A stretch of 64,000 nucleotides of DNA from Dentipellis sp. KUC8613 (GCA_002286715.1 NSJX01000018.1:317561-381560), one strand, 5' to 3'; positions 1 to 14,309 are shown, numbered from the stretch's first letter. The notes: generated by a model not told the origin, from the letters alone. Made by a program: numbers and translations.

Positions 1-179
1 AGTATAGCGTATGGCGTATGGCGTTGGGCTGGTGGTTGCCAGTTGCAGATTAGATGCGGGAGGCGGGTGGGGGCGCCGGAGGTGACGGATGATGGGATGA
101 TGGATGATGGGCTCGGAGACGGGGACGGAGACGGGAATGGAGATGTGAAGGCGGAGGGGGTGATGATGAGCGGCCAGCG

Positions 180-650
180 CTAGCGTTTCCCGGCACCGCG
201 GTACCAGTAGTGGCAGTCGTTGCAGTAGTCGGGAGTCCGCATTGTGATGTTCTCCGAGACGTCGGGGCCAAGGAACTGCGCGGCGGTGAGCACAACAGGA
301 GCTCGTGGTGATGAACAGCCCACCTTGTCGCAGTAGCAATTCGGGCAGTGGTCAGGGTGCTTGGAGGAGTAGTAGCAGTAGCGGTTGCCGCAGTCGACCT
401 TGCGGAGCTTCTTGGTCTGTGGGAGGGCCGGTGAGCGCCTGTGAGAGTGCCGTAAGAAAGAATGGAAGACGCACGACGACGTAGTGCTGTGTTCGGACGG
501 ATGATTGACGTCAGCGAGCACGGTCAAGGACGGATTAGTATGGGCAGGCACGCACCCCGCAGCCGTACATTGTACCTTCGCTACATGCCGGGCTTCGTTA
601 GCGGAAGTAGTACACGAGGATGGCAGGACGTACGTTTCGAGCTGGCACAT
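180..650 (-). CDS. small cysteine-rich protein, 76 aa, four exons
   Basis: I do not recognise a named family, although short Cys-rich genes of this style are common in Agaricomycetes. Exons read 650-634, 580-556, 416-324 and 275-180, with GT-AG introns and matching phases, giving 76 codons before the stop. The protein starts MCQLET, then has YGCG, a DCGNRYC stretch, HPDHCPNCYC and, near the end, YCNDCHYW. Pairs of closely spaced Cys plus His suggest metal binding or disulfides, but this is inference. There is no signal peptide or membrane segment, so an intracellular zinc-binding role is slightly favoured over a secreted peptide. The last intron (323-276) could be retained in frame, adding 16 residues. 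The start is the first ATG in frame. Confidence is moderate because the gene is so short. Confidence 0.6.
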   Translation of the reverse strand: MCQLETYVLPSSCTTSANEARHVAKVQCTAAGCVPAHTNPSLTVLADVNHPSEHSTTSSCVFHSFLRHSHRRSPALPQTKKLRKVDCGNRYCYYSSKHPDHCPNCYCDKVGCSSPRAPVVLTAAQFLGPDVSENITMRTPDYCNDCHYWYRGAGKR

Positions 651-1249
651 GCTTGCGCGCTGCCGATGTCGGTGGTGGTGGTAGGAAGAGAGGAGAGGTT
701 ATGTATGGAACGCGCGAGGAGGAGGGGTGGAGGGGCTGTGTAGGAGGATGGGCGGCTTTATAGGGCGCGAGGAGATCGGCGGAGACAAAGCGAGGGGAAG
801 TGGGCCGGAGACAAGACAAAGAGTCGTGTGCGTTGAAGGGGATTATAAGGCTATAACATAGGACGTGGTTGCTGGTCGCGGGGCAGGAACGATCGGATGT
901 GTGATAACAAATCGAGGACGAGCACAGACGAGCAGATGTTGCCAGATAGCGGTCACAGGGGCCTCACTCCCGCCGGCAACTCCCCGGCTCACCCTCCCTC
1001 CGCCGTCCGTCTCCGATCCCGGTCCGCTTTCCGTACAATTCCCGCCAACGCCCCGTGCGCTTTTTGCCGTTTCTGCCGCATTCTAATCCGTATACCCGAG
1101 CCACATCGGCCAAATTTGGTCACAAAAGCTGCGAAAACGTGTTCGGCTACCGCGTCGAGGAAATTCCGGCGTAGCAGAGGTGTCCGGAGTCCTCCACGTA
1201 ACGTCCAAGAGCCCGCAGCTCGTCGTTGTCGTTGTCATTGCCGCCGCCA

Positions 1250-1294
<45 letters not shown>

Positions 1295-1309
1295 TCGTCT
1301 ACATCGTGC
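651..1309. other. divergent promoter region between the Cys-rich gene and TLG2
   Basis: No gene is seen here. The two flanking genes point away from each other, so both promoters should lie in this 660-base stretch. A trinucleotide repeat sits close to the TLG2 start. Confidence 0.5.
1251..1288. repeat. (GTC)n microsatellite just upstream of TLG2
   Basis: About twelve uninterrupted CGT/GTC units lie 22 bases before the chosen TLG2 ATG. An in-frame ATG at 1226 would translate the repeat as a run of serines. Confidence 0.9.
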
Positions 1310-2903
1310 ATGGCCTCTTCGCCGACGCCCTCCTCTTCCTCAGCGCCCACCACCCGCTCGCGCACCCTTCTGTTCTTCTCCTACCGCGACTCCAGCGCTC
1401 GCCACTCACGCTTTGGCCGCGCTCGCCAGTACGACGCTGACCACCCCGACGACGAGCACCAGGGCCTCATCAGCAACGATGGCCCCGCCCACATCTCTCT
1501 CGACGTCGACCTACCTCCCAAATGGCACGTCGCTCCCCTCTCGGTCGTCCTGCAGCCCTAACGCGCGCCCACAGGGTCGACCTCTCGGACCAGGTGGAGG
1601 ACATCCTCTCCGCCACGGAAGCCAAAAGTGCGTCCGCGTTCCGTCGCCTCGTGTCCTCCCGTTGACCGCGGGCCAGCTCCATGGCTGAAACCTCTCCTTG
1701 CCAGTTGCCGCACTCGACAAGCTCCATGCTAAACATGTCCTCCCCGGCTTTGCGGACCGGTCTTCTGAGGAGCGCGAGATCGAGGCTGCCGCAACCGACA
1801 TAACCAAGGTGTGTTGTTCCGTGTTGTAGGCTGTGCTCTTGTATGTAACTGCCGTGCTGTCCTCCAGGACTTCCGGCAGTGCCAGGCGCTCATCCAGCGC
1901 ATCGGCAACGCCGCCGAGCCGCACTCCTTCCCGCCCCAGTCGTCCTCCGCCGCCCAGAACTATGCTCTCGCCGCGAAGAATGTGCAGCGTGGCCTCGCCG
2001 CAAAGGTCCAGGACCTCAGCGCCACCTTCCGCAAGAAGCAGCGCGTGTATATGGAGAGTGCGTCCTTCCGCTCTCCAGCCGTTGTCGATCGGATGTGGAC
2101 CAACGGCGCATGCGGTATCTCTTTTGTTCGCCCATGCCGTAGCGTGTGACGCCCTGTCGCTCCACGCTCAATCTCAGCCCGTCTCAGTTCATCCGACACG
2201 GCTGTTTTCTGCCTTCCCTTCGTACTGACATCACCTTCCAGAACTCCAGGGTCATGCGATCAAGAACCAGGACCTCCTCGTCGCTTCTGGCGTCACTTCC
2301 CTCAAAGGTTCCGAGGGTCTCTCCGCTGTCGATGAGGACGTCGAAGCCGCCGTAAGCTCGCACTTGCCTCGCCTCGCCTCGTCTCTCCTCTTTCCTTACT
2401 CATCTGCTCCCAGTCCCGCAGCCAGCTTACCCAGCAGCAGCGCGAGTTCCTCGAACCGGACCTCCGAGCCCGCGACCGCGAGCTGACCGAGATCGCGAAG
2501 TCCATCGGCTCCCTCGCCGAGCTCTTCAAGGATCTCTCTGCTCTCGTCATCGACCAAGGCACGCTGCTCGACAGCGTCGAGTACAACATCGAACAGACCG
2601 CCGTCCAGGTCGGCGAGGCCGTCCGCGAGCTCGACGTCGCGACCCGGTGCGTCTCGCGCGCATGCTCCTCGTGACGTCGTCCGTGATCCTGATCGCCGGG
2701 GACTACACAGGTACCAGAAGAACACGGGACGCCGGAAGTGCATCTTCCTCCTCCTGCTGATCATCTTCGGCCTCATCGTCGTGCTCATCTTCAAGCCGCG
2801 CCGGCACGCGCAGCCGCCATCGCCAGCCCCCCCATTGCCATCATCGCCGCCGCAGATGGACCAGCACATGGCGCCGCTGCTTCGGCGCAGGCGGATATCG
2901 TGA
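1310..2903 (+). CDS. TLG2: t-SNARE Tlg2 / syntaxin-16, late Golgi-endosome
   Basis: Qa-SNARE of the trans-Golgi/endosomal membrane, expected to take part in fusion of endosome-derived vesicles. Seven exons: 1310-1524, 1575-1627, 1705-1808, 1868-2057, 2242-2351, 2414-2646, 2711-2903; 365 aa, phases all consistent. The N-terminal TRSRTLLFFSYRDS motif is the Tlg2/syntaxin-16 signature bound by Sec1/Munc18 proteins. It is followed by LPPKW, the Habc helices, a SNARE motif around residues 250-315 with the central Gln (SVEYNIEQT region), and a C-terminal anchor (CIFLLLLIIFGLIVVLIF) with a short tail. The first intron (1525-1574) has a GC donor instead of GT; only that choice restores LPPKW-VDLSDQVEDIL. 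The start at 1310 was preferred over the in-frame ATG at 1226, which would add a poly-Ser tract. Confidence 0.93.
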
Positions 2904-4697
2904 CCCGGCGGGGGCGTCGTATGTACTCTACATCCATCTCATTCTCGCTATTACGTGCAATATACCCGTTCCCGTTCCGCTGCTCCCCATCGACCATCGC
3001 TGTCCCATCTCCGTGCGCCGCCATCGATACCGCGGCGCGCGACCCTCGTGGCGTGCGTACGTGCGTGCGCCGACGTCAGAGCTCCGAGCGTGCGCGGAAT
3101 GGAGAACGTCGACGTACAGCGCCCACATCTACGCCCACACGCACGCCCCAAAGCACACCTGCCGCATCGGGCATCTGCACCTCAAATATCGCTCTCCCTG
3201 CTTACCCCTCTCGAGAAGCACGAAGCGCGAAGCACGAAGCACGCCGCAATCGGGCCTCTCAATCGGCGAGCCTGTTGCCCCGCATGACGTGTGGCGCGGT
3301 CATGGGGCGTGCTCGTGCGCGGCCATCGATGCGCGCGTCGGATGCGTGCTGTGGCCTGAGATCGAGAGCTGGGAGCCTGAGAGACGGGACGTGCGTGCGG
3401 GTGTCGGTGTCGGTGTTAGTGTTGGTGTTAGTGTCAGCTGCTGGTGCGTTTCGCCATTTGCAATTCCGCCCCCGCGCGTCGAGCTTCGAGATGGGACACG
3501 TGTCTGTGTGTCCCGCGAGCTGTTTGGGTTTGAGATTGGGGCTGCCAGCTTTAGGCTTTGGCTTTTGCTTCCGAGAATCGCACGCTGATGGGGTTCGCGC
3601 GTTGGTGGCGCTGATGTGGGTGTGCATGTGCATATGGATAGTGGGTTATTTGTGTTTCTGGCTGGGGGCTGGTGACCCGGGGGCGGGCACAGTGTAGAGG
3701 AGGGTGCGTAGAGGTGCTGACACGGTTACTGACACGGGTACAGATGCTTTGTGTATCTGTCAGTGAGAACATCCTGGACTGGGCCGTGGTCGTGGCGCGA
3801 AGCCGGTTTATATTCGGGTGTCGTACTCATGCACTCATACCTTCAATTGTAGGCAATGGTATCGGTGCACACGCCTCTTGCAAGAGTATTGGCTCAAGGT
3901 GCATGAGTGTCGGTGTTGTCGGTGTCGACCTTGGTGGAAGGAACGAGTCTGCAGGTGGTTTCGGCGAACCTTCTGAGCGGGATGTCATTTAGATATGGTG
4001 ACTGCATCACCGTTGCGTCCATGTCCTAGATGCCAGCCTGGCCTTTGTCTTCGGGTCAAGTATTCTCGTTTTCAAGCTGTAGATGGTGATACTCGTCTAG
4101 CCAGGACGACAGCAAAAATGACACGTGATCCTAACACGGGCGTCGAGCCACCCCAGGAAGAGCGTCGTTTTTGCAACACTGCTGAACTAGGCCCGGGACT
4201 GTTGCCAAACCTTGTAATACTCTTATGTATGCGTAACGATGTCGACAGGTTGAACACTGTTGAATCGTTATCTATCACTTTTGGAAGTTGGTCTCGTTGG
4301 GAGTCGTTTCATGGATCTGCGCTGTGGGAGTACGACTACAATGATCGCATGGTATATCGAACAGGTTCAACCATGGGCACGTGAAGTCAAAGCAGCACAC
4401 TTTCAGTGGATGACGAAAATCTCGTTAGGCGAAAAAGGAACAGGCAGAACCTGGACACACCAAGAATAGGCACATGAGGTGTAATAGATTAATCTTGGAA
4501 TGAAGCCAGATCATGCACTTTTCTGGACCCGAAGACGTCGACCGAGGGCGTATGCTTCACTTCGAGACTGCTTCTTTCATTCGTTCTATGGATGGATTAT
4601 GGATCGCGTATCGCAGCACCGATACCGTATTGTACACCTCCGACGTCACACCACACCACCCCACGCGTTACCTCTGCGCTCCGGGCCCTTCACCGGT
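2904..4697. other. gene-poor interval between TLG2 and CCT6
   Basis: Several open frames exist, but none has recognisable motifs or plausible splice joins. It contains a GAAGCAC-type short repeat near 3216-3243 and a GTGTCGGTGTTAGTG imperfect tandem run near 3401-3436. I see no gene here. Confidence 0.5.
3401..3436. repeat. short imperfect tandem repeat (GTGTYRGTGT units)
   Basis: Six-base GTGTCG/GTGTTA/GTGTTG units are repeated six times in a row in noncoding DNA. Confidence 0.75.
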
Positions 4698-6834
4698 CTA
4701 CTGCTGCCCCTCGGGCTTCAGCGAGCTCCGCCCAGCGCGCAGAATCTCGTCCGTCGACAGCAGGTTCACCGCGATGACCGATCTGCGTACAGTGTCGAAG
4801 TCAGCGGAGATGAAGGTGGGAGGCGCCACGCGAATGGGGCGGACGACGTACGCAGAGTGCAGCATCTGCCGCTTGACGCGGTAGTTGTCCCAGATGCCCT
4901 CGACCGTCGGGTCGAACGGCTCGCCCGTCTCCAGGTTCAGGCCCACGACGTTTCCTTCCGCAGCCTCGTCCTGGCAGCCATCCACGTCAGCGCTCCGTCA
5001 CACACCACACACACCGCACGCCGCGGCGAGACGCACCTGGAGCGCAGCGATCGCATCCTGCACGTCGAAGCCGCCGTTCTGCGCGAGCGTCTTCGGGATC
5101 ACGAGCAGCGCGTCCGCGAACGCCTGCACGCCCATCTTCGCGCGGCCCTTGGCGTCCTTCTTCGTCTTGCTCGCGAGATGCGCCGCGCACGCGACCTCGA
5201 ACGCGCCCGCGCCCGGCACGAGCGCGCCGTCCTCGAGCGCGTTCTTCACCGCGCGCAGCCCGTCCCGCAAGGCGTCCTGGATCTGCGCGATCGTGTGTGC
5301 GTTCGGGCCCTTGATCAGCAGCGTCGCGGACCGCGGGTGCCGCACTTCGTCCACGAAGGTGAACTTCTCCTCCCCGAGCGTCTGCTCGTACACGAGCCCG
5401 GCCCACCCGAGCACATCGGGGGTCAGCTCGTCCACCGAGTTCTGGGCGATGCCGCCGCAGATCAGTTGCAGACTAGAATGGGCGTAGATGAGTATGAGCA
5501 CGAGTGCGAGGTATAGATGAAGGCGCATGTCCGGACGCACCGCTCCATGTTGCGGCGCTTGGCGCGGCGCAGCGCGAGGATGCCGTTCTTTGCGAGGATG
5601 TCGAGCGAGAGTGGGTCGATGCCCTTCTGGTTGATCACGACGAAGCTCTTCGGCTTCTCCTTCGAGTCTACTGCCTGGTCGCACACGAGGTTCTTGAGCT
5701 CGACGATCTTCTTCACCTTCTCGTCTGTGAACTTCCGCTCCGACTCGACCAGCTTCTCGCGCTGCTCTGCGGACGAGTAGAAGAAGCTCGAGTTCACCTC
5801 ACTACCCATGGGCGTTAGAGATGCGAAATTTCAGGATGCGAATATAGGAATCGCACGTCTTTTCGTATTCAAGGCTGACGTTGAGTGTGAGGATGTAGGC
5901 GTTCTCGACACGCTTGGGCATGTCGGGATGCCGCGCGCCGTGGTCGAGCACAAGCCCGCGCACGAGCTGCGTCTCCGACGCTGTACGGTGCATCATCTTC
6001 ATGATCTCCACCATGTGCAGGTCGATCGGCTCGCGGTACTGGTCTTTCGCATCTACATCCGGATGCGTAATGAAAACTCGGCAGAAAAGCAGATAATGGT
6101 CATTACGCACCTTTTGAGGGTTCAGGAGGGCGGATCGTCAGGACAGCATCAACAACAGAGTCAGCTAGTTGCTTCGCAAGCGCGGCGTTCAATTTTGTCG
6201 CAAGCGAAGTGTAGGCAACGTTGATGAGCGTCGCGCGGTCAAGCTTCGATGGCTGCTTGAAAGTGTCCAAGAACTGCAGCCCACGATCATAAGCGCATTT
6301 CCAGCCAACTCGCGCAGACAAATACGCACCGCAAGCGCATCCTTCTTCGCGATGTCGAAACCCTCGGCAATAACAGTCGGGTGCACGCCCTCGGAGATGA
6401 ACCGATCGGCCTGCTTCAGGAGCTCGCCGACGAGCAGCACGACGCTCGTCGTTCCGTCGCCAACCTGGTCGTCCTGCGCGACTGCTGTCCGTGCGATCAT
6501 CGCCGCGGTCGGGTTCTGGATCTGCATCTCGGACAACAGCACCTTGCCGTCCTTCGTCATTTTGATCTGCCCTGCGCCGTCCACCAACATCTTCAGCGTA
6601 CCACGCGGACCTACATGAAGCATAAATATTTGAAGGTATAAAGAGAGCTTTGGGAGTGCACACCGAGGTTGCCTTTGACGACATTTGCAAGGCCCATGGC
6701 ACCGGTCGTGTTGACCTGCGAATGTCATCTATAACCTGTACGAACCAGACAAATACATCAAGACGCACCTGCAGCGCCGCCGCTCTCCGGACGCTCTCGG
6801 CTTTTGGGTTGATGAGCTCGATACTCGACGACAT
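4698..6834 (-). CDS. CCT6: T-complex protein 1 subunit zeta (CCT6)
   Basis: Subunit of the cytosolic TRiC/CCT chaperonin, which folds actin, tubulin and WD-repeat proteins with ATP. Eight exons on the minus strand: 6834-6769, 6715-6664, 6610-6330, 6273-6111, 6052-5857, 5801-5541, 5472-5037, 4970-4698; about 575 aa, close to the roughly 545 usual for the family. Group II chaperonin motifs are visible in order: NPKAES at the N-terminus, [13 protein letters not shown], the TKDGKVLL segment, the ATPase motif GDGTTS, the zeta-specific [13 protein letters not shown] apical region, [13 protein letters not shown] and a C-terminal DEILRAG. All eight exons join in phase. It is transcribed in the same direction as NAR1, whose stop codon lies 406 bases upstream of this start. 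Nothing is missing from the active site. Confidence 0.95.
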
Positions 6835-7240
6835 TTTGGAGAAGAGTGAAGTAAGGAGAGTACGAGTCGAGCCTTGGGCGCCTCTGTGCCGCAATCCAAA
6901 GAATCTTGTCACACTCCTAGTGTGACCGACGCGTGGGCTCCTGTCACGCTGTGTGACAGACGCGTCCGTAGAACTCGAGAGCAGGAGGTGGAGGCAGAAT
7001 TCATACCTGGGTGGATAAAAAGCTCTGGATTCTTCGGTAGACATGGAAAAACATCATATAAGCTATGTTTTTCCCCTTGAGTATCACAGCCGATGACTGC
7101 CTTAGACAAAACGGACAGATAGCAAATGTCGCGAAAGCGAAGTGTATATCCTGATACATAATCCATCTAGACCTACAGCTACAATTTAGAAAATGAAAAT
7201 ATGAAAATGCAGTCTATCCAGGTAGCGATGCTCTAAGCCT
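6835..7240. promoter_or_regulatory. CCT6 upstream region
   Basis: This 406-base gap lies between the NAR1 stop and the CCT6 start (both minus), so it should hold the NAR1 3' end and the CCT6 promoter. An imperfect dyad, TCACACTCCTAGTGTGA, sits near 6909-6925, followed by TGTCACGCTGTGTGACAG near 6937-6960. No coding signal is seen. Confidence 0.45.
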
Positions 7241-9335
7241 CTACCACTTCACTGCCAGCCCTACCACTTCGCTCTCCACAGCCCTATACTGAGTCCTGAA
7301 CAGCCGGCGCCGCTTCTCCTCCGCATCGCTGTCCATGACCCGCCCCCAGGAGCCGTCGCCGCTACCCCCAGCCCCCTCACATAGATCTGTCAACACCTTC
7401 CCAGCTAGCGCATCTGCCTCTCTCCGCCTCGCCTCCTCCAAACTTCCCACCTTCGGCGATGCAGGGGGCGTTGGCGGTAGCGGGTCCCTATTCAAGACAG
7501 GACCAGTTGCAGCAGACGCCTGTCCGTCCCAATACGCAGCCTCGACGGCCTTTGTCCACTCCCGGTCCCCCCAGCGTGCACTCGGACCTCCCCCACCCGC
7601 AATCACGTCCCCCGCGCCTCCATCCACACCACCATCCACACCTCCACTAACACCGCTCGCCCCCCAATCCCGCCTGAAGCCTTCTTCGTCCCGCCCCTCT
7701 CCCCACCCCGCCGGGGGACGCAGCTGTCCCCCACCATTCACACACCCACCCGGGCATGCCATCACCTCCACATAATCATAGGCGCGGGCACTTGACGCGT
7801 CCCCTTCTTTCCCCTTACGCCGGACGTTGACGCGCGCAAGCCGACCCGCAGCGCCCCTGCCGGCCTGCACACCCGCACCGCGAGCGACTTTGCGCACGAC
7901 GTTCTGCAGGTTGCGGAAGCCGTAGCACGTCGCGGCGCGGAACACGGGCGCTCCGTCGGAGTCGACGAGGGTGTACTCCGTGTGGTCAGAGTTGCGCGGG
8001 GTCTTGGTGGTGAGCGTGAGCGGGACGGGCGATGTGTGGACGTGGTGCGCGAGCAGCGTGTGTAGGTACGAGCCGGAGGAAGAACCGGGGTGCGAGAGGA
8101 GTGCTGGGAGGGCGTATGCATCTGCGTCGGTAGAGGCGGCGGGAGAAGGTTGCGGTAGGGAAAGGTCGAAAGCCTTGTCGCGCATGAGGCGGTCGAGCTC
8201 GCCAGTGGTGAGCACGCAGTCGACGTCGCGTGTCGCAAAGAGCTCGTTGAAGAAGTCCTGACGCGACGCCTCCAGCTTCTTGTCGTAGCACGGCATCACG
8301 GTGACATGGTAGATTTGGTCCGGTCTATTTGTGTGCATGAGCGTCATGGTCGTGAGTCAAGGCGCGATGGGAGAACGCACCGTTTGCCCCACTTTGCGGC
8401 GAGCCACTCCTTTACGAGCGTACCCATGATCTGTTGTGGACTCTTCGTGCGGCTGATGAATGGCAGCATCTCGGGGTGGGCCTTTTCCGCGTAGCAGATC
8501 CACCCGGGGCACGCGCTCGCCAGCATCGGTAATGCATCCCGCGGCGCACCTTGTCCGCCTGCAGCAGCGGCGCGCTTACGCTCTTCAAACTCCTGCGCAT
8601 GTTCCAAAAGCGCAACATGCCGAGCGAAGGTTGTATCATAGACATGCTCGAAGCCGAGTGTGTCTCTGCAGAACACACTGACGCGGTGTAGGATCTCTTC
8701 GAGGGGAAGCGGATTCGGAGAGGACGAAGAGGAAGCGAGCGATGCAGCGAGTGAAGCGAGGGATTGCGGCGCAATGGATATTACGGGTATTTTGTGTCCG
8801 GGAGACGAAGGTGGGGGGTTCGAAGACAGGAACGAAAGAACTTCGGTGTGGGATTGGAGGGTAATGAGGACACTTTCCGCAGAGGTTATGCAGCCGCTGC
8901 GAACGCGAACGGTATCCCAGCAATTAGTGGTGACTTCGGGAGCTTTGAGTGTGAGAAGCAAGCGCACCTGCATGCGAGACAATCATTCAGACTGATCTCT
9001 GCAGTCTCCAGCTTCTTCCCGCCGCCCACGCTAGAGGATGACCCAGCGCCGCCATCTTTTGCTACCTCGTAGTAAGACCCAGATGAATCTATGCGAATTT
9101 CAGTCTGCAACAGGTTTGGTAAGCACGAGGTGTCGCAGTTCAAGTGAGGGCGATCCTACAGCCGCTGCGCCTGGCACCTCTGGTGCATCGGATTTGTTAG
9201 TCTGCTCGACGGGCTTGATACATGCTTGAGCTGGGGTTATGTAGTCGTTAAGATCCGTCAATGTCTATGTGAATTGTAAGTCTCCACTGGTACATCCGCC
9301 GTGGCTGCACTCACCAAAGCACCCGAGAATGCCAT
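7241..9335 (-). CDS. NAR1: cytosolic Fe-S cluster assembly factor NAR1
   Basis: Iron-only-hydrogenase-like protein that works late in cytosolic iron-sulfur assembly with the CIA targeting complex; it is not a hydrogenase. Exons: 9335-9315, 9264-9160, 9104-8968, 8896-8381, 8324-7241; 620 aa, phases consistent. The start MAFSGALTLTDLNDYI is the family N-terminus and begins with a 21-nt coding exon. The N-terminal cluster ligands are present: the Cys of QACIKP plus CLACSGC. The two C-terminal ligand motifs are also present, ACPGWICYAEK with MPCYDKKLEASR, and MACPGGCVNGGGQ. A Gly/Ser-rich low-complexity insert lies between the last Cys motif and the C-terminus (roughly residues 470-560). It is divergent from the first Old Yellow Enzyme gene, 527 bases away. 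Confidence 0.95.
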
Positions 9336-9862
9336 GTTTTCCCTCGGGCCAGATTCCGCCTAGAAAGGAGGAAGAGATGTGGTATGAACAGGCTCTCTAT
9401 AAACGAATATATCGCGGAGGAGGAGTCAGGCCTGGCAAGCTTTGAAGTCTGGTTCTGACAAACCGCTTGCAGGATATTGGTCGAAGTCGGAGCGCAGGCG
9501 AGATCGGATTTGTCGGACTCGCATTCGGGCGCTTACTTGAAAGCACGTGATAAAGCCGTAGCCCTAACCCTACTGATGACAGTGATGGTTGACAAGATAA
9601 GAATGTCGACCCTGCGTCAAAAGACTCCCGTCCGCGGTCGGACAGCGGTGGGCGACACAATGTGTGGCAATGGTGGGTACATTTGCATAATAAAGCCGTT
9701 GGATCGATCCGCATCGCATGGTATAGTACGTTTAGCCTGTCAAAGGAGACCTAATCATTTCGAATTCATCATCCGCAGACTTTATATCCCTGCGGATACC
9801 GCGGTCGAGTATAACTGCGGCGCCTTACACACCCTCAGTTTCTTCCTCCTACCATCACGACC
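9336..9862. promoter_or_regulatory. divergent promoter NAR1 / OYE-1, with TATA box at 9781
   Basis: The 527 bases between two divergently transcribed starts contain TTTATATCC at 9781-9789, about 80 bases before the OYE-1 ATG. No gene is seen inside. Confidence 0.5.
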
Positions 9863-11197
<1,335 letters not shown>

Positions 11198-12169
11198 ATT
11201 CGGCGCTTGTTGATGAAGCTCGTTTTGGTGTGCTCAGATTGTGAGGGCACTAGCATCAATAGGTCGGAAAGTCGTTTGTGCACTTACTATAACTAAAGTC
11301 ATTTTGTCGAGGCGACGGGCAGTGGACTATGCCGAAGGTTGTTCCAAAATATTCATCAATGTCCGAATAGATATAGTGACGGTAAGAACGACTCCGGTGT
11401 TACAGTTGCGGTGATGGGGACTCTTAGAGTGCCCGAGGAAAGCTTGGCTTGCGGAAGCTCCTGAGCGCTTCCAGGATCTGATCGCCTTCATTCGATCATA
11501 TTGACATGCACTGGTATGTTTCTTCAATATAGCCTACAGTTTCCGTAGTAAGACACTTACGACCGATGCCAAATATTTGCTGTTGCCACCCAAGTTGCCC
11601 CCCAGCAAAATGGTCTCGACGATAAGCAGACGCGTACGCGTCACCGCATGACAAAGACCATTTCTTAACAGCGACCGATTCCTAAATGGCGTAACTCCGA
11701 CGGCACGTCATTCGAATGTCCGGCCCCGATCGCATACGATCGCGTGTTTCGGTGAGCAGGCGAGAGAAAACCTCGACAATTCTCCATCCTCCCAAGTCCA
11801 TTTCTATGGCAGACCAGTGCAGATTCCAGCTATATTAGCAGCGCCCTCGAAGCCCGTCATACCCAGTGCGAACACCCCGGCATCCAGATAACTAATCGGT
11901 AATCTGACAGCACAGCGGATTTAATTTCCTGAAGCGCGCGCGCTGGGTATGCGTATGTGCTTACTGAGCACGTACGGTAATATTTGCCTCGTCACTTGCG
12001 CTCTGTGCAGGCACTCAGGCCCAGGCCTCGAACACACCATATTGCGAGCAGCGCGTATATATAGTCAAGAGCATGTCGGACATATTTTTTCTCACCGCGC
12101 GATTGCCACTCGACGTCCCACCCTGACCACCACCTTCCCCATCATAATCACCACCACTATCAATCTACC
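11198..12169. other. intergenic region between OYE-1 and OYE-2, TATA box at 12056
   Basis: No gene is seen in these 972 bases. TATATATAG at 12056-12064 lies about 110 bases before the OYE-2 ATG and is a good TATA box candidate. Confidence 0.5.
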
Positions 12170-13485
<1,316 letters not shown>

Positions 13486-14080
13486 TCTAGATGGGCTGAT
13501 GGGATATTGCCGATCGAACGGTACGATCATATATACCTGGCCTCGAGATGGTTTCTTTGGCTAGTCATTTGTGGGCAGGGGAGTAGATAGATCAATACTG
13601 GGTTTAGCAGGCATTAGAAAGTTGTATCTTAGAATATCACATGCTTGTACAACTGTGTACTCGAAGTTTATGCGGTGTCCTGTCTATTCTTACTGTGCAG
13701 ACGACTGTTCAAGATACGCAGTAGTAGGAACGTATGGGTGGCCGCGCCGAGCGGTTGGCAAGAAAATGTTATGGTTGGGTTGAAGCAGGTCATGATATGG
13801 TTGTCGCTGACACATCTCCTTCACGTCAGCAAACTCGACAAACATCTCTTGTAACGCCGCTGGGCGTGTCATCACATTTCTCTTCTGCCCTGCATTGGCC
13901 GCCTTCAAGTCGACTGTATACCATCGCATTCCTCGCTGAGCACAATATACTGTGCTCACAGACAGACTGGCTCGCCATATTTCCACAGTTCTATCATTTA
14001 TGCTACAGAAACTCTTCGTGAGAAGATTATTGCAATGACCTTCGACGTCTGAATCAATGGCAAAACCTGAAGAGCTTTCG

Positions 14081-14170
14081 TTAGTCAGTGCATGTCGAGC
14101 ACTCGCCATGCTTCCTCGACGCGTCGATAGCGGCTTTAATTATCTCATGCGTCTGATCTCACACCCTGCA
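14081..14170 (+). promoter_or_regulatory. conserved OYE promoter block A with AP-1-like site TTAGTCAG
   Basis: TTAGTCAGTGCATGTCGAG at 14081-14099 opens a block of about 90 bases that recurs with few changes at 16149, including GACGCGTC and GCGTCTGATCT. TTAGTCA resembles sites bound by fungal AP-1/Yap1-type regulators, which control Old Yellow Enzymes in yeast. A function here is inferred. Confidence 0.55.
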
Positions 14171-14232
14171 GGCTTCTGTGTGCTTACCCATTGACTCACT
14201 ACAGCCAGCGCGTTATACTGAATACTCTGTCG

Positions 14233-14240
14233 TATATAAG
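14233..14240 (+). promoter_or_regulatory. TATA box of OYE-3
   Basis: TATATAAG lies 70 bases before the ATG, matching the spacing in the other copies. Confidence 0.6.
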
Positions 14241-14309
14241 GTCAGTCCATGATCATGACTTGTCACCAATTCCAGCCTCTACTCCACCTTCTTCTACACC
14301 GAATTCGCT

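Larger units (their letters stand above)
13486..14309. other. intergenic region before OYE-3, partly duplicated before OYE-4
   Basis: No gene is seen. The stretch from about 13720 to 14250 shares blocks with 15770-16330, upstream of the next copy, showing that promoter and gene were duplicated together. Confidence 0.6.

Noticed and set aside
1251..1288. CRISPR-like or other spaced repeat
   Set aside because: Simple trinucleotide microsatellite without spacers, in a eukaryotic genome.
897..1688. Long plus-strand open frame with an Arg-rich repeat tract
   Set aside because: It arises from reading the (GTC)n repeat and GC-rich DNA in another frame across TLG2 exon 1; no homology.
3013..3697. 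Possible genes in the overlapping open frames after TLG2
   Set aside because: Several frames on both strands are open at once, contain simple-sequence repeats, and show no motif.
4500..5516. 338-residue plus-strand open frame
   Set aside because: It is antisense to the conserved CCT6 exons and only open because of high GC.
7241..9335. Reading this gene as an iron-only hydrogenase
   Set aside because: The N-terminus and Cys spacing match NAR1, and fungi of this group use it in Fe-S assembly, not hydrogen metabolism.
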